From the NCBI GenBank assembly GCA_963792895.1, contig CAWBYA010000008.1, positions 124,001 through 188,000 on the forward strand: 64,000 nucleotides of DNA, given 5' to 3'. A program made the position numbers and the translations under genes. This document shows, piece after piece, positions 9,070-17,483 of the stretch; position 1 is the stretch's first letter, and each line of letters starts with the position of its first letter. A model generated the notes under the pieces. It was not told the origin of the DNA. It did not search any database and saw only the letters and a program-made list of their open reading frames with translations. This DNA is from UBA6912 sp963792895 (GTDB lineage Bacteria > Actinomycetota > Acidimicrobiia > Spongiisociales > UBA5794).

Positions 9070-10017
9070 TTGAAGGTCACCGAGCACCTCGAGCGCGCCA
9101 CCGGCCCTTTCATCACTTTCGAGATCATCCCGCCTCGCCGTGGTGGCCAGCTCTCCGGCCTGCTCGAACTCATCGAGGACCTCGTTCGCCGTCACCCGCC
9201 CTACATCGACATAACGAGTCACGCGGCGGAGGTCGTGTACGAAGAGACGCCCACCGGGTATCAGAAGCGGATCAAGCGCAAGCGGCCCGGAACGCTCGGG
9301 GTCTGTGCACTGGTGCAGAACAAGTTCAACGTCGATGCCGTGCCCCACATCCTGTGCGAGGGCTTCACCCGCCAGGAGACCGAGGACTTCCTCATCGAGC
9401 TGCGTTACCTCGGCATCGACAACGTCCTGGCCATCCGAGGCGACTCGTCGGGCTACGAGAAGCCGCTCGATCACGGAAGGACGCGCAACCGCCACGCCAC
9501 CGACCTCATCACCCAGATCGCTGAGATGAACAAGGGCATGTACCTCGAGGAACTGCTCGATGCCTCCCCGACTGCGTTCTGCGTCGGAGCGGCCGGCTAT
9601 CCGGAGAAGCATTTCGAGGCTCCCAATCTCGTGGCGGACGTGGGCTGGCTGAAGCGCAAGGTCGAGGCAGGCGCCGACTACGTCGTCACCCAGATGTTCT
9701 TCGACAACGCCCACTACTTCCGATTCGTCGACGAGTGCCGCCGCCAAGGCGTGCACGTACCCATCATCCCGGGCATCAAGATCCTCTCCACCAAGAACCA
9801 GGTGACGAGCATCCCCCGGACCTTCCACTGCGACATTCCACCGGAGCTCGCCGACGAGGTGCTGGCGGCGGACGACGCCCATGTCGGTGACATCGGCGTC
9901 GCCTGGGCGATCGAGCAGACTCGTGTGTTGCTCGAACGCGGCGTTCCGTCGGTGCACTTCTACGTCATGCAGAGCTCCCGGCTCGTGACTCGAGTGCTCA
10001 CCCAACTGGACGTCTGA
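9070..10017 (+). CDS. metF: 5,10-methylenetetrahydrofolate reductase
   Basis: Flavoenzyme that makes 5-methyl-THF, the methyl donor for MetH. Family features include FEIIPPRRGG at the N terminus (catalytic Glu region), NVLAIRGDSSG, FCVGAAGYPEKHFEAPN, GADYVVTQMFFDN and VPIIPGIKIL. It is 315 residues, normal for actinobacteria. The start is TTG 9070, set by the strong AAGGAG at 9059-9064. It lies 31 bp downstream of metH and should be in the same SAM-riboswitch-controlled transcript. Confidence 0.95.
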   Translation: MKVTEHLERATGPFITFEIIPPRRGGQLSGLLELIEDLVRRHPPYIDITSHAAEVVYEETPTGYQKRIKRKRPGTLGVCALVQNKFNVDAVPHILCEGFTRQETEDFLIELRYLGIDNVLAIRGDSSGYEKPLDHGRTRNRHATDLITQIAEMNKGMYLEELLDASPTAFCVGAAGYPEKHFEAPNLVADVGWLKRKVEAGADYVVTQMFFDNAHYFRFVDECRRQGVHVPIIPGIKILSTKNQVTSIPRTFHCDIPPELADEVLAADDAHVGDIGVAWAIEQTRVLLERGVPSVHFYVMQSSRLVTRVLTQLDV

Positions 10018-10077
10018 CACCGTTCCTGCGTGGATCGGGCGCCGTTTCCGGCACGTCGTCCACGCACGAACCAGGAC

Positions 10078-11421
10078 TCACGCGTTGCGGGCGGCTGCGT
10101 AGGCACCGAGGACGCGCTCGCGCGCCATCGCATGATCGACGATGGGTTCCGGGTAGGTGTCGCCGAGCGTGACGCCAGCCGCGGCCAGTTCCAGGGGACC
10201 GATATCCCACGGTGCGTGAATACCTGGAGCAGGGAGGTCGGCCAGCTCCGGCACATAGCGGCGGACGTAGTCCCCCCTGGGATCGAACTTCTTACCCTGG
10301 CTGACAGGGTTGAACACCCGGAAGTAGGGTGCGGCGTCGGCGCCGGTACCGGCAACCCATTGCCAGTTCCCGACGTTCTGGGCGACGTCCCCGTCGATCA
10401 GCCGGCTCCGAAACCACCGCTCGCCGAGCCGCCAGTCCACGAGGAGATCCTTGACGAGGAACGACGCAGCGATCATGCGCACCCGGTTGTGCATGAAGCC
10501 CTCGGCGAGCAGCTGCCGCATGCCGGCATCGACAATCGGATACCCGGTGCGGCCCTCCTGCCATGCCGTGAGCTCTTCGGGATCGTTGCGCCAGGCAACG
10601 CCGGCATAGTCGGGCCGCAGCTCGTGGTCGAGCGAAGCCGGGTTGTGAAACATGACCTGGAGGTAGAAGTCGCGCCACGCCAGCTGGCGCACGAACGCCG
10701 CCCTGGCCGCAGTTGCCTCCCCGACCTCGTGGCGCACGCGCCGGGGGTCCAGCGTTCCGAAGTGGAGATCGGAGGAGAGGCGCGACGTGGTGTCGAGGTC
10801 GGGCCTGTCCCGTTCCTCCGGGTACGCATCGACCCGATCCATGAACTCGGCAAGCCTCTCTCTTGCAGCCACTTCCCCAGGTTCGATCAGCGGCGACGTC
10901 TCCCCCTCCGGAAGCCCCATCCCGGCATCGCCGGCGATGCGAACGTCGGCGGGGGCGGGCCACAGCCCCCAGGGCTCCTCGGCCCAGCGGCGGTGGTAGG
11001 GCGTGAACACCTTCGGCGGCGTACCGGCCGCTGTGAGCACGTCGCCTGGGGCGTGCACCACGAGCCCGGGGAACCGCTCCATCGGCACGGCTGCCTCGAC
11101 CGCGGCGTCGCGGCGGGTGGCATATGGCGTGTAGTCGTCGTTGAGGTAGAGGGCATCGGCACCGACGCGTCGGGCAACGTCGGGCACCACCATCTCCGGG
11201 TCCCCGCGCTCGATGCGAAGCCGGCCGCCCCACTCGGCCAATCCGCCGTCGAGCGCCGCGAGATGTCCCGCCAGCAACGAGGTACGGATCGAACCGGGCC
11301 GCCACAGGGCAGGATCGACGACGAACAGCGCAACCACCTCGTCGTGGGAACGCGTTGCCTCCGACCACGCAGGATTGTCGGAGAGTCGAAGGTCACGTCG
11401 GAACCACATCAGGGCGGGCAT
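10078..11421 (-). CDS. phr: Deoxyribodipyrimidine photolyase/cryptochrome family protein
   Basis: Light-driven repair of UV-induced pyrimidine dimers using reduced FAD. The N terminus MWFRRDLRLSDNPAW is the antenna-domain signature. The C-terminal FAD domain has WRDFYLQVMF, GYPIVDAGMRQL, the FMHNRVRMIAASFLVKD block and GNWQWVAGTGADAAPYFRVF. I start at ATG 11421 (447 aa); the open frame extends far upstream but that extension looks unlike protein. It is divergent from the acyltransferase and convergent with metF. The subclass (CPD photolyase or cryptochrome) is not settled by eye. Confidence 0.93.
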   Translation of the reverse strand: MPALMWFRRDLRLSDNPAWSEATRSHDEVVALFVVDPALWRPGSIRTSLLAGHLAALDGGLAEWGGRLRIERGDPEMVVPDVARRVGADALYLNDDYTPYATRRDAAVEAAVPMERFPGLVVHAPGDVLTAAGTPPKVFTPYHRRWAEEPWGLWPAPADVRIAGDAGMGLPEGETSPLIEPGEVAARERLAEFMDRVDAYPEERDRPDLDTTSRLSSDLHFGTLDPRRVRHEVGEATAARAAFVRQLAWRDFYLQVMFHNPASLDHELRPDYAGVAWRNDPEELTAWQEGRTGYPIVDAGMRQLLAEGFMHNRVRMIAASFLVKDLLVDWRLGERWFRSRLIDGDVAQNVGNWQWVAGTGADAAPYFRVFNPVSQGKKFDPRGDYVRRYVPELADLPAPGIHAPWDIGPLELAAAGVTLGDTYPEPIVDHAMARERVLGAYAAARNA

Positions 11422-11498
11422 GGCGACATGATGACCGATCGGGACCGATAAACGAAGCACGTGCCCCAAGCCCGATCTCGCAACGGCACGAGGAACGC

Positions 11499-11504
11499 TA
11501 CCTT
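11499..11504 (+). promoter_or_regulatory. -10 box TACCTT, leaderless start of acyltransferase
   Basis: TACCTT lies seven bases before GTG 11512 and no Shine-Dalgarno is present. This supports GTG 11512 over the upstream GTG 11461. Confidence 0.5.
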
Positions 11505-11511
11505 TCCGGCC

Positions 11512-12573
11512 GTGAGCCGTACGTTCCAGGCCGAACCGCGCAGCGACATCATCAAGCGGCGCCTCGTGACCATCCCGCGCTCGATCGCGCTCCTCGTGGC
11601 CACAACAGCCCTGCTCCCCGTCCTGCTTGCCTGCGGCTCCATCGTCGACGCGACCCGCTGGCTGGTACACCGCCGCCCCTGGATGTCGCTCCGACTCATC
11701 GCATTCGGCTGGGTGTTCCTCGCTGCTGAGAGCTGGGGTTTGGTGCGCTTCTTCTCGCATTGGGTCGCAAGCGGGTTTGGCGCGAGGCGCGAGTGGCTGA
11801 TCGCCCGAGCGTGGCCGGTGCAAACGTGGTGGGCACGCACGCTACTGAACACCGTGCGACGCCTGTTCCAGCTCCGGCTGAGCGTCGAAGGAGCTGATCT
11901 CGCACGACCCGGGCCCATCGTGGCGATGTTCCGCCACGCCAGCATCGTCGACAACCTGCTCCCAGCAGCGCTGCTCACCGACAACCAGGGCATCAGGCTG
12001 CGCTGGATCATCAAACGCGAGCTGCTGACGATCCCGGCCCTCGATGTCGGCGGGACACGGCTTCCGAACTACTTCGTCGACCGCGACTCTCCGGACCCTC
12101 GTGCGGAGATTCGCCGCATCAGGGCGTTGGCCGCCGATCTCGATGAGGACGAGGGCGTGCTGATCTACCCCGAAGGCACCCGCTTCACGGAGAAGCGTCG
12201 GTTGCGAGCGCTCGCTTCACTCGAGCGGCGCGACCCCAGCCTCTATGGTCGCGCCCGGCGGCTGCGCAACGTGCTGCCACCCCGCATCGGAGGGCCGCTG
12301 ACGTTGCTCGACTCCGGATACGACGTGGTGGTGTGCGCCCACGAGGGCCTCGGCGGCTTCGCCAAGATCCGCGACCTGTGGTCGGGTGCACTCGTGGGTC
12401 AGACCATCAATGTGGTGTTCTGGCGCATCGCCGCCGCCGACATCCCATCGGGACGCAAAGCACGGATCGAGTGGCTCTTTGACCAATGGGACCGGGTGGA
12501 CGACTGGATCGATGCGACAAAGGGCAGGACGCTCATGCCCCCTCGAGCGTCACATCCCCCGACACCGTCTTGA
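11512..12573 (+). CDS. PlsC-type 1-acyl-glycerol-3-phosphate acyltransferase, large form
   Basis: Predicted lysophospholipid acyltransferase. The catalytic HX4D motif is FRHASIVDN, and the substrate motif is LIYPEGTRF about 85 residues later. The N-terminal third carries hydrophobic helices (SIALLVATTALLPVLLACG; SLRLIAFGWVFLAAE), so it is probably membrane-bound. The C terminus after the PlsC core is longer than in minimal PlsC. The start is GTG 11512 (353 aa), chosen from the TACCTT-N7-GTG arrangement. Its last 41 bases overlap the convergent DUF4097 gene. A second, compact PlsC gene is at 24.6 kb. Confidence 0.85.
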   Translation: MSRTFQAEPRSDIIKRRLVTIPRSIALLVATTALLPVLLACGSIVDATRWLVHRRPWMSLRLIAFGWVFLAAESWGLVRFFSHWVASGFGARREWLIARAWPVQTWWARTLLNTVRRLFQLRLSVEGADLARPGPIVAMFRHASIVDNLLPAALLTDNQGIRLRWIIKRELLTIPALDVGGTRLPNYFVDRDSPDPRAEIRRIRALAADLDEDEGVLIYPEGTRFTEKRRLRALASLERRDPSLYGRARRLRNVLPPRIGGPLTLLDSGYDVVVCAHEGLGGFAKIRDLWSGALVGQTINVVFWRIAAADIPSGRKARIEWLFDQWDRVDDWIDATKGRTLMPPRASHPPTPS

Positions 12574-13297
12574 GGCGCAGGGAGACGGACCGCTCCGGGT
12601 CGGAGCCGTCACCATCGGGAAGCCGGTTTCGGAGGTCTCCGGTCAGCGTCTGGAGGTCGACGTCGAGGATGCGTCGGGCCGGGAGCCCGATACGGACGTT
12701 GCCCGACAACGTGGTCACGCGAATGTCGCCGCCGCCGAACCGGCCGACGCTCACGTCGCCGCTTGCAGTCTTGAGTGTTGCGCTCTCCCCGATGAAGTCG
12801 ACGGACACGTCGCCGCTCGCGCTCGTGACGGTGAGATCGCTCCCCACGCTGCCGATGCGCACCGTGCCTGACGCCACGGCCACGTCGAGACGTTCGCCGA
12901 CATCATCGAGAGAGACGTCGCCGGACGCGGACTTGATCTGAGCAGTGTGGGCAACGGAACCCCCTCGCACGTCGCCGGACGCGACGGCAACCGACAACTC
13001 CGCCACCGGAGCATCGACGATGACGTCGCCCGAGCTGGCCGCAAGTGACACCGACGCTCCGGCCGGTATCTCGATATCGATGTCGGCCCCTCCGAGCCAG
13101 CGCCGCATCCCCCGCTCCGGGCCAACGACGATCACGTCACCGCGCTGCTCGATGCGAAACTCGTCTGCCTTGCTTCCGCTCACCCGTACCCGCACCGACC
13201 GCGGCGGACCCTCGGTGACGACGATCTCACCAGCCGTTGTCGACGCTTCGATACGGACACGATCAGCAACTGAGAACGTCTCGCTTCGATCGCTCAT
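12533..13297 (-). CDS. DUF4097-family beta-strand repeat protein
   Basis: 254 residues of recurring units of roughly 18-20 residues built on (A/V)SGDV, for example AASSGDVIV, VASGDVRGG, SASGDVSLD, TASGDVSVG and TVSGDVTLEG. This is the pattern of DUF4097/DUF4098 putative adhesin-like beta-solenoids. No signal peptide or membrane segment is seen, so it is probably cytoplasmic. Its GTG/ATG-region start overlaps the stop of the ribbon-helix-helix gene by four bases, so the two are translationally coupled. Function unknown; the repeats suggest a stacked beta-sheet scaffold. It converges with the acyltransferase. Confidence 0.8.
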   Translation of the reverse strand: MSDRSETFSVADRVRIEASTTAGEIVVTEGPPRSVRVRVSGSKADEFRIEQRGDVIVVGPERGMRRWLGGADIDIEIPAGASVSLAASSGDVIVDAPVAELSVAVASGDVRGGSVAHTAQIKSASGDVSLDDVGERLDVAVASGTVRIGSVGSDLTVTSASGDVSVDFIGESATLKTASGDVSVGRFGGGDIRVTTLSGNVRIGLPARRILDVDLQTLTGDLRNRLPDGDGSDPERSVSLRLKTVSGDVTLEGA

Positions 13298-13740
13298 GTG
13301 CGGAAGGTCCCCGTGATGCGCTTGCTCGTGCGGCTCGCCGCACGTTTGCGGCTCGCCAACGCTTTGACGACGTAGGCATTGATGGAGTCGCCTGCTGAAC
13401 CTGCCGCCTCCTCCAGTTCGGCCTTGAGGACCGTAGGGAGCCGCAGCGTCAGCCGCGCCTCGAGATCGTCTGCCGTGAAGGAGACCGTGGGCTCCGTGGA
13501 GCGAACAACGAGCGCTGGTAGGCCTTCCCGGACGACGACGTCAACCTCATGGTCGGGGAGTTGGGCGGCGACCTCGATCGCGGCCTGTTCGGCCAGGGCC
13601 AGGGTCGCCTGCGTCACTGCCGGCCCGAGTGCAGCAATCAGAGCGTCGGCGGCGAGCACCATCGACTGGTCGCCGCCTGCCAGGCTCACCTGGTCGGCGA
13701 GGGCCGCTTCGAGATTCGCGATGACGCTCGTGGTGTCCAT
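13294..13740 (-). CDS. Ribbon-helix-helix (HicB-like C terminus) regulator
   Basis: 148 residues. The N-terminal about 100 residues are alanine-rich and helical (VIANLEAALADQVSLAGG). The C terminus has the Arc/MetJ-like pattern: strand LTLRLPTVLKAELEEAA, then GDSINAYVVKALASRKR. That is a DNA-binding fold also found at the C end of HicB antitoxins. It is the middle gene of a compact operon, 26 bp after a 43-aa ORF and coupled to DUF4097. Probably it represses its own operon through the repeats at 13910-13949. No toxin-like partner is evident, so I do not call it a toxin-antitoxin pair. Confidence 0.7.
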   Translation of the reverse strand: MDTTSVIANLEAALADQVSLAGGDQSMVLAADALIAALGPAVTQATLALAEQAAIEVAAQLPDHEVDVVVREGLPALVVRSTEPTVSFTADDLEARLTLRLPTVLKAELEEAAGSAGDSINAYVVKALASRKRAASRTSKRITGTFRT

Positions 13741-13766
13741 GTGCACTGTTCCCGTTCTGCCGGTGT

Positions 13767-13898
13767 TCAATGGCGGCCGTCCGGACCGGACTCCTTCGCC
13801 AGCCGAAGCAGCGTACGCCGACGCCGGTCCGCATATCGATCTTCGAGAACCTGCCGGTGAATCGCCGCCACTCCATCGGGGTTGTTGTACCACAGCAT
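13767..13898 (-). CDS. 43-residue conserved-looking small protein, first gene of the RHH/DUF4097 operon
   Basis: A short ORF beginning MLWYNNPDGVAAIHRQVLED and ending in KESGPDGRH. The start is supported by a near-perfect AGGAGG ribosome-binding site (complement of 13902-13909) and by its place at the head of the operon. The sequence is amphipathic with a strongly basic middle (YADRRRRTLLRLAK), so it could bind nucleic acid or a protein partner. No family is recognised. Coding nature is inferred from the ribosome-binding site, the protein-like composition and the operon position. Confidence 0.6.
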   Translation of the reverse strand: MLWYNNPDGVAAIHRQVLEDRYADRRRRTLLRLAKESGPDGRH

Positions 13899-13909
13899 GG
13901 TGTCCTCCT

Positions 13910-13949
13910 GACACTGTGTCACTGTCTACTTGATGTCATCATGATGTCA
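13910..13949. promoter_or_regulatory. Candidate operator of the RHH/DUF4097 operon
   Basis: Immediately upstream of the 43-aa ORF there is a perfect palindrome GACACTGTGTC (13910-13920). It is followed by two direct copies of TGATGTCA (13931-13938 and 13942-13949), 11 bp apart, about one helical turn. Ribbon-helix-helix dimers typically bind such in-phase repeats, so autoregulation by the second gene is a reasonable inference. Confidence 0.5.
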
Positions 13950-13991
13950 CATCTCCGCACGCATGTCAACCCCCGACCTCCGGTTGCGAGG

Positions 13992-13997
13992 TACACT
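13992..13997 (+). promoter_or_regulatory. -10 box TACACT of the thiamine operon
   Basis: TACACT lies about seven bases before the predicted 5' end of the TPP riboswitch, where transcription would need to start. The -35 is not convincing. The same hexamer is the -10 of rpsB and rpsO. Confidence 0.5.
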
Positions 13998-14002
13998 GCG
14001 AT

Positions 14003-14113
14003 GTACTCACCCGGGGAGTTCGGGCACGCCGAACTGAGAGGGTGGCCGGTGCGCAACCGCGCAGACGCCACCGACCCGTGGAACCTGACCTGGGTCATGC
14101 CAGCGGAGGAAGC
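14003..14113 (+). promoter_or_regulatory. TPP riboswitch (THI-box)
   Basis: Diagnostic THI-box elements in order: CCCGGGG, then the P3 hairpin AGTTCGG/CCGAACT closing on CTGAGA, a variable stem, and the second conserved half GGAACCTGACCTGGGTCATG followed by CCAGCGGAGGAAG. The last element contains the ribosome-binding site GGAGGA (14105-14110) of the GTG start at 14114. TPP binding should therefore hide the site and block translation, with no separate expression platform. Confidence 0.95.
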
Positions 14114-14785
14114 GTGGACCACTTCCAGGGCACCTTGCCCGTCATTGCCGTCATCGTTGCCGGAGGCGACCCGATCGTGGCCTCGCTGCTCGGTCGCATC
14201 CCGCCGGGAGCGCTCGTCATCGCCGCCGACTCAGGTCTCGACGAGGCCGCCCGCCACGGCTTGCGCGTCGACATCGTGATCGGCGATCTCGACTCCGCCG
14301 ATCCGGCGCTGGTTGCGAGCGCCCGAGCCGATGCAGCGGTCATCGAACAACACCCGGTCGACAAGGACGCCACCGATCTCGCCCTGGCCCTCGCCCGTGC
14401 GAAGGAGGCCGGCTGTGCCAGAGCCCTCGTGTTTGGCGGTTACGGAGGCCGCCTCAGTCACCTTCTCGGCAATGCTCTGGCACTGACCGCCCCCGACCTC
14501 CAACCGATGAACGTCGAGTGGCACGTCGGCGAAGCTGTTGTGACGGTCGTGCGTCCGGGCGATCCGGCGACGGTCGAAGGCACGGCAGGCGATCTCGTGT
14601 CGCTGCTGCCGGTCGGCGGCCCCATCGGCGGCGTGACCACCACCGGACTTCGCTGGCAGCTCACCTCCGACAGCCTCGTCCCGGCCTCGACGCGGGGGAT
14701 CAGCAACCAGATGGTTGCCGATACGGCCACCATCGAGCTGCGTTCCGGCATTGCGCTCGCCATCCACGAAAGGTCCACCGCATGA
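14114..14785 (+). CDS. thiN: Thiamine pyrophosphokinase
   Basis: Converts thiamine to thiamine diphosphate, which is also the ligand of the riboswitch that controls it. Family features: VIVAGGDP, LVIAADSGLDEAARHGL, VIGDLDSAD (metal and diphosphate site), DKDATDLALAL, and GGYGGRLSHLLGN. The GTG at 14114 is the only sensible start because everything upstream is riboswitch; an in-frame ATG at 14042 lies inside the aptamer. The product is 223 residues. Its stop overlaps the thiB start (ATGA). Confidence 0.92.
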   Translation: MDHFQGTLPVIAVIVAGGDPIVASLLGRIPPGALVIAADSGLDEAARHGLRVDIVIGDLDSADPALVASARADAAVIEQHPVDKDATDLALALARAKEAGCARALVFGGYGGRLSHLLGNALALTAPDLQPMNVEWHVGEAVVTVVRPGDPATVEGTAGDLVSLLPVGGPIGGVTTTGLRWQLTSDSLVPASTRGISNQMVADTATIELRSGIALAIHERSTA

Positions 14786-15861
14786 TGCGTCTCCTCCGCA
14801 CGGCCGCAATGCTCTTCGCTCTCGCTGTGTTCGCCGGCAGCTGCGCAGACAGCCCCACGTCCGAGGCGACCTCGACCATCGCACGCGGGCGTCAGACGAT
14901 CACGCTGCTGACCCACGACTCGTTTGCCGTCTCCGACGATGTCCTTGCGAGCTTCACCGACCGCACCGGGATCTCGGTCGAGATCCTCCAAGGGGGAGAT
15001 GCCGGGACCGTGGTGAACCAAGCCATCCTCACCAAGGACAATCCGATCGCCGACGTGCTCTTCGGCATCGACAGCACCTTCCTCTCTCGGGCGCTCGACG
15101 AGGACATTTTTTCGCCCTATACGGCACGAGAACTCGCCTTCGTGCCCGAAGAGCTCCAGGTCGACCCCGACCATCGGGTCACGCCCATCGACGTCGGTGA
15201 CGTGTGCATCAACTACGACAAGGCGGCGCTTGCAGAGCTCGGGCTCGACCCACCTGCAACACTCGCAGACCTCGCCCTCCCAGAGTTCGCCGGCCTGCTC
15301 GTCGTCCAGGATGCTGCGGTGTCTTCGCCCGGCCTGGCCTTCCTGCTGGCCACGATCGCCACATTTGGAGAGAGCGGCGACTACACCTGGATCGACTACT
15401 GGCAGGATCTGCGGGCCAACGATGTGTCGGTCGCCTCCGATTGGGAGCAGGCATACTTCAGCGCGTTCTCGGGCGGTGCGGGTACAGGCGACCGGCCGAT
15501 CGTCGTGTCCTACGCCTCGTCTCCCCCGGCCGAGGTGGTGCTCGCAGATCCACCGGTCACCGAGGCTCCCACCGCCGGCATGGCGGCCGGCTGCTACCGC
15601 CAGATCGAATTCGCCGGGGTGCTCCGCGGGACGACGCACCCGGAAGCAGCGTCCGAACTGATCGACTTCATGTTGTCGCTCCAGTTCCAGGAGGACATCC
15701 CGCTGTCGATGTTCGTCTACCCGGCGAGGAGTGATGCCACGCTGCCTGATGTGTTCGTCGCCAACTCCACCGTGCCGGTGGACCCGGCGATCCTCGCACC
15801 CGATGTCATCGCCGCCAACCGGGATGCCTGGCTCGCCGCGTGGACCGACACGATGCGATGA
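14782..15861 (+). CDS. thiB: Thiamine ABC transporter substrate-binding lipoprotein
   Basis: 359-residue solute-binding protein. The N-terminal signal (LRTAAMLFALAVFAGSC) ends in a lipobox-like AGSC, so it should be lipid-anchored outside the membrane. Mature features match TbpA/ThiB: ITLLTHDSFAVSDDVLASF, PIADVLFGIDSTFLSRAL, PIDVGDVCINYDK and DIPLSMFVYPAR. Specificity for thiamine is supported by the TPP riboswitch and adjoining thiN. Both ends overlap neighbours by four bases. Confidence 0.92.
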   Translation: MMRLLRTAAMLFALAVFAGSCADSPTSEATSTIARGRQTITLLTHDSFAVSDDVLASFTDRTGISVEILQGGDAGTVVNQAILTKDNPIADVLFGIDSTFLSRALDEDIFSPYTARELAFVPEELQVDPDHRVTPIDVGDVCINYDKAALAELGLDPPATLADLALPEFAGLLVVQDAAVSSPGLAFLLATIATFGESGDYTWIDYWQDLRANDVSVASDWEQAYFSAFSGGAGTGDRPIVVSYASSPPAEVVLADPPVTEAPTAGMAAGCYRQIEFAGVLRGTTHPEAASELIDFMLSLQFQEDIPLSMFVYPARSDATLPDVFVANSTVPVDPAILAPDVIAANRDAWLAAWTDTMR

Positions 15862-17483
15862 CGATCAGCACCCGCCACCGACTGTCGGGCGCAATCCTGG
15901 CGAGCGTCCCTGTGGCCTTCCTGGGGTACTTCTTCTTCTACCCCCTCGTCGCAATCCTCTTCACTGCACGTGCCGCAGCCGAGAACGGCCAGCCCCTCCT
16001 TTCGGTGCTCACCCGGCCTGCGCTGCTCGGCGTGGCGTGGTTCACGATCTGGCAAGCGGTCGCCTCTACGGTGATGACAATCGTGGTCGCTGTGCCCGGC
16101 GCCTACGTGCTCGCCCGCTACGACTTCCGGGGCCGGCGCCTCATTCGGGCTCTCACGATCGTCCCATTCGTGTTGCCCACGGTGGTTGTCGGGGCCGCAT
16201 TCCTCGCACTCATGGGTCCCGGCGGCGTGCTCGGGATCGATCTCACCCGCTCAGTAGCCGCCATCCTCATCGCCCACGTGTTCTTCAACTACGCCGTCGT
16301 CGTCCGCACCGTCGGCGGCTTCTGGGAGCAGCTCGACCCCCGCGTCGAGGAGGCTGCGATGGTTCTCGGTGCGTCGCGCTGGCGGGTGTTCCGGGAGGTG
16401 ACCCTGCCGCTCCTCGCCCCATCCATCGCATCGGCAGCATCCATCGTGTTCCTCTTCACCTTCACGTCGTTCGGCGTCGTGCTGATCCTGGGTGGCTTCG
16501 GCCGTGCCACCATCGAGGTGGAGATCTGGCGGCAGGCACTTGGGCTCTTCGACCTGCCGGCGGCCGCCGTGCTCGCCATGGCCCAGCTCCTCGCCGTCGG
16601 CCTCACCCTTGCGTCATACGCCCGCTACCAGCAACGCCGCTCCCGACAGCTCGACATCGTTGCGGCGCGACCGCGGATCCTGCCACGCGGCGGCCAACGC
16701 TGGCTGCTCGCAGGGAATCTGGCGATCATGACGGTGCTGCTCGGCAGCCCCATCGCCGTGCTCACCTGGCGATCTTTGCGCACAGGCGACGGCATCAGCG
16801 TCGACTTCTACCGTGGTCTGGGCGGACGGCTCGAGGGGACGGGTCTGTTCGTCGCACCGGCAGCTGCGATCGGGAACTCGCTGCGTTTCGCCGTCGCCGC
16901 CACCGTGATCGCCGTCGTTGTCGGTGGACTTGCGGCCATCGTGATCGCATACCGCTCGGGGCCGGCGAGTCGGTTCTTCGACGTCATGCTCATGCTCCCG
17001 CTCGGAACCTCTGCAGTCACGCTCGGTTTCGGCTTCCTCGTGGCACTCGATGCCCCGATCGACCTGCGCACATCGGCATGGTTGATCCCCATCGCTCACG
17101 CCCTGGTAGCGATCCCCTTCGTCGTACGGACCGCGGTGCCCGTCATGCGCCGAGTTCGCTCCCGGCTGCGCGAAGCGGCGACGGTGTTGGGGGCGTCACC
17201 CGCTCGCGCCTGGCGCGAGATCGACCTGCCGCTCATCGCGCAAGCCGCTGCTGTGGGCGCCGGTTTCGCGTTCGCCGTCTCGCTCGGAGAGTTCGGAGCT
17301 ACTGCGTTCATCGCCCGGCCCGACACGCCAACGCTGCCGATCGCCATCTTCCGCTTGCTCGGGAGGCCGGGCACCGCCAGCTACGGCCGGGCGATGGCGT
17401 TGAGCGTGATCCTGATGGCACTCACGGCGTTGGCCGTGCTTGCCATCGAGCGGCTGCGCCGCGGGAGGAGTGAGGGCTTCTGA
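15858..17483 (+). CDS. thiP: Thiamine ABC transporter permease
   Basis: 541-residue membrane protein with two fused permease halves, as in ThiP/FbpB-type transporters, and roughly twelve hydrophobic segments. Each half carries an EAA-type loop: EEAAMVLGASRWRVFREVTL near 170 and REAATVLGASPARAWREIDL near 435. I use ATG 15858, which overlaps the thiB stop as ATGA; an in-frame ATG lies 18 bases upstream. The stop at 17481-17483 overlaps the proposed CTG start of thiQ. Confidence 0.9.
   Translation: MTISTRHRLSGAILASVPVAFLGYFFFYPLVAILFTARAAAENGQPLLSVLTRPALLGVAWFTIWQAVASTVMTIVVAVPGAYVLARYDFRGRRLIRALTIVPFVLPTVVVGAAFLALMGPGGVLGIDLTRSVAAILIAHVFFNYAVVVRTVGGFWEQLDPRVEEAAMVLGASRWRVFREVTLPLLAPSIASAASIVFLFTFTSFGVVLILGGFGRATIEVEIWRQALGLFDLPAAAVLAMAQLLAVGLTLASYARYQQRRSRQLDIVAARPRILPRGGQRWLLAGNLAIMTVLLGSPIAVLTWRSLRTGDGISVDFYRGLGGRLEGTGLFVAPAAAIGNSLRFAVAATVIAVVVGGLAAIVIAYRSGPASRFFDVMLMLPLGTSAVTLGFGFLVALDAPIDLRTSAWLIPIAHALVAIPFVVRTAVPVMRRVRSRLREAATVLGASPARAWREIDLPLIAQAAAVGAGFAFAVSLGEFGATAFIARPDTPTLPIAIFRLLGRPGTASYGRAMALSVILMALTALAVLAIERLRRGRSEGF

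Noticed and set aside
11461..11511. GTG 11461 as acyltransferase start
   Set aside because: No ribosome-binding site or -10 at the right distance, and the added 17 residues look unlike a protein N terminus; GTG 11512 has TACCTT seven bases upstream.
13294..13898. Toxin-antitoxin module
   Set aside because: The RHH protein resembles HicB at its C terminus, but neither the 43-aa protein nor DUF4097 looks like a known toxin such as HicA.
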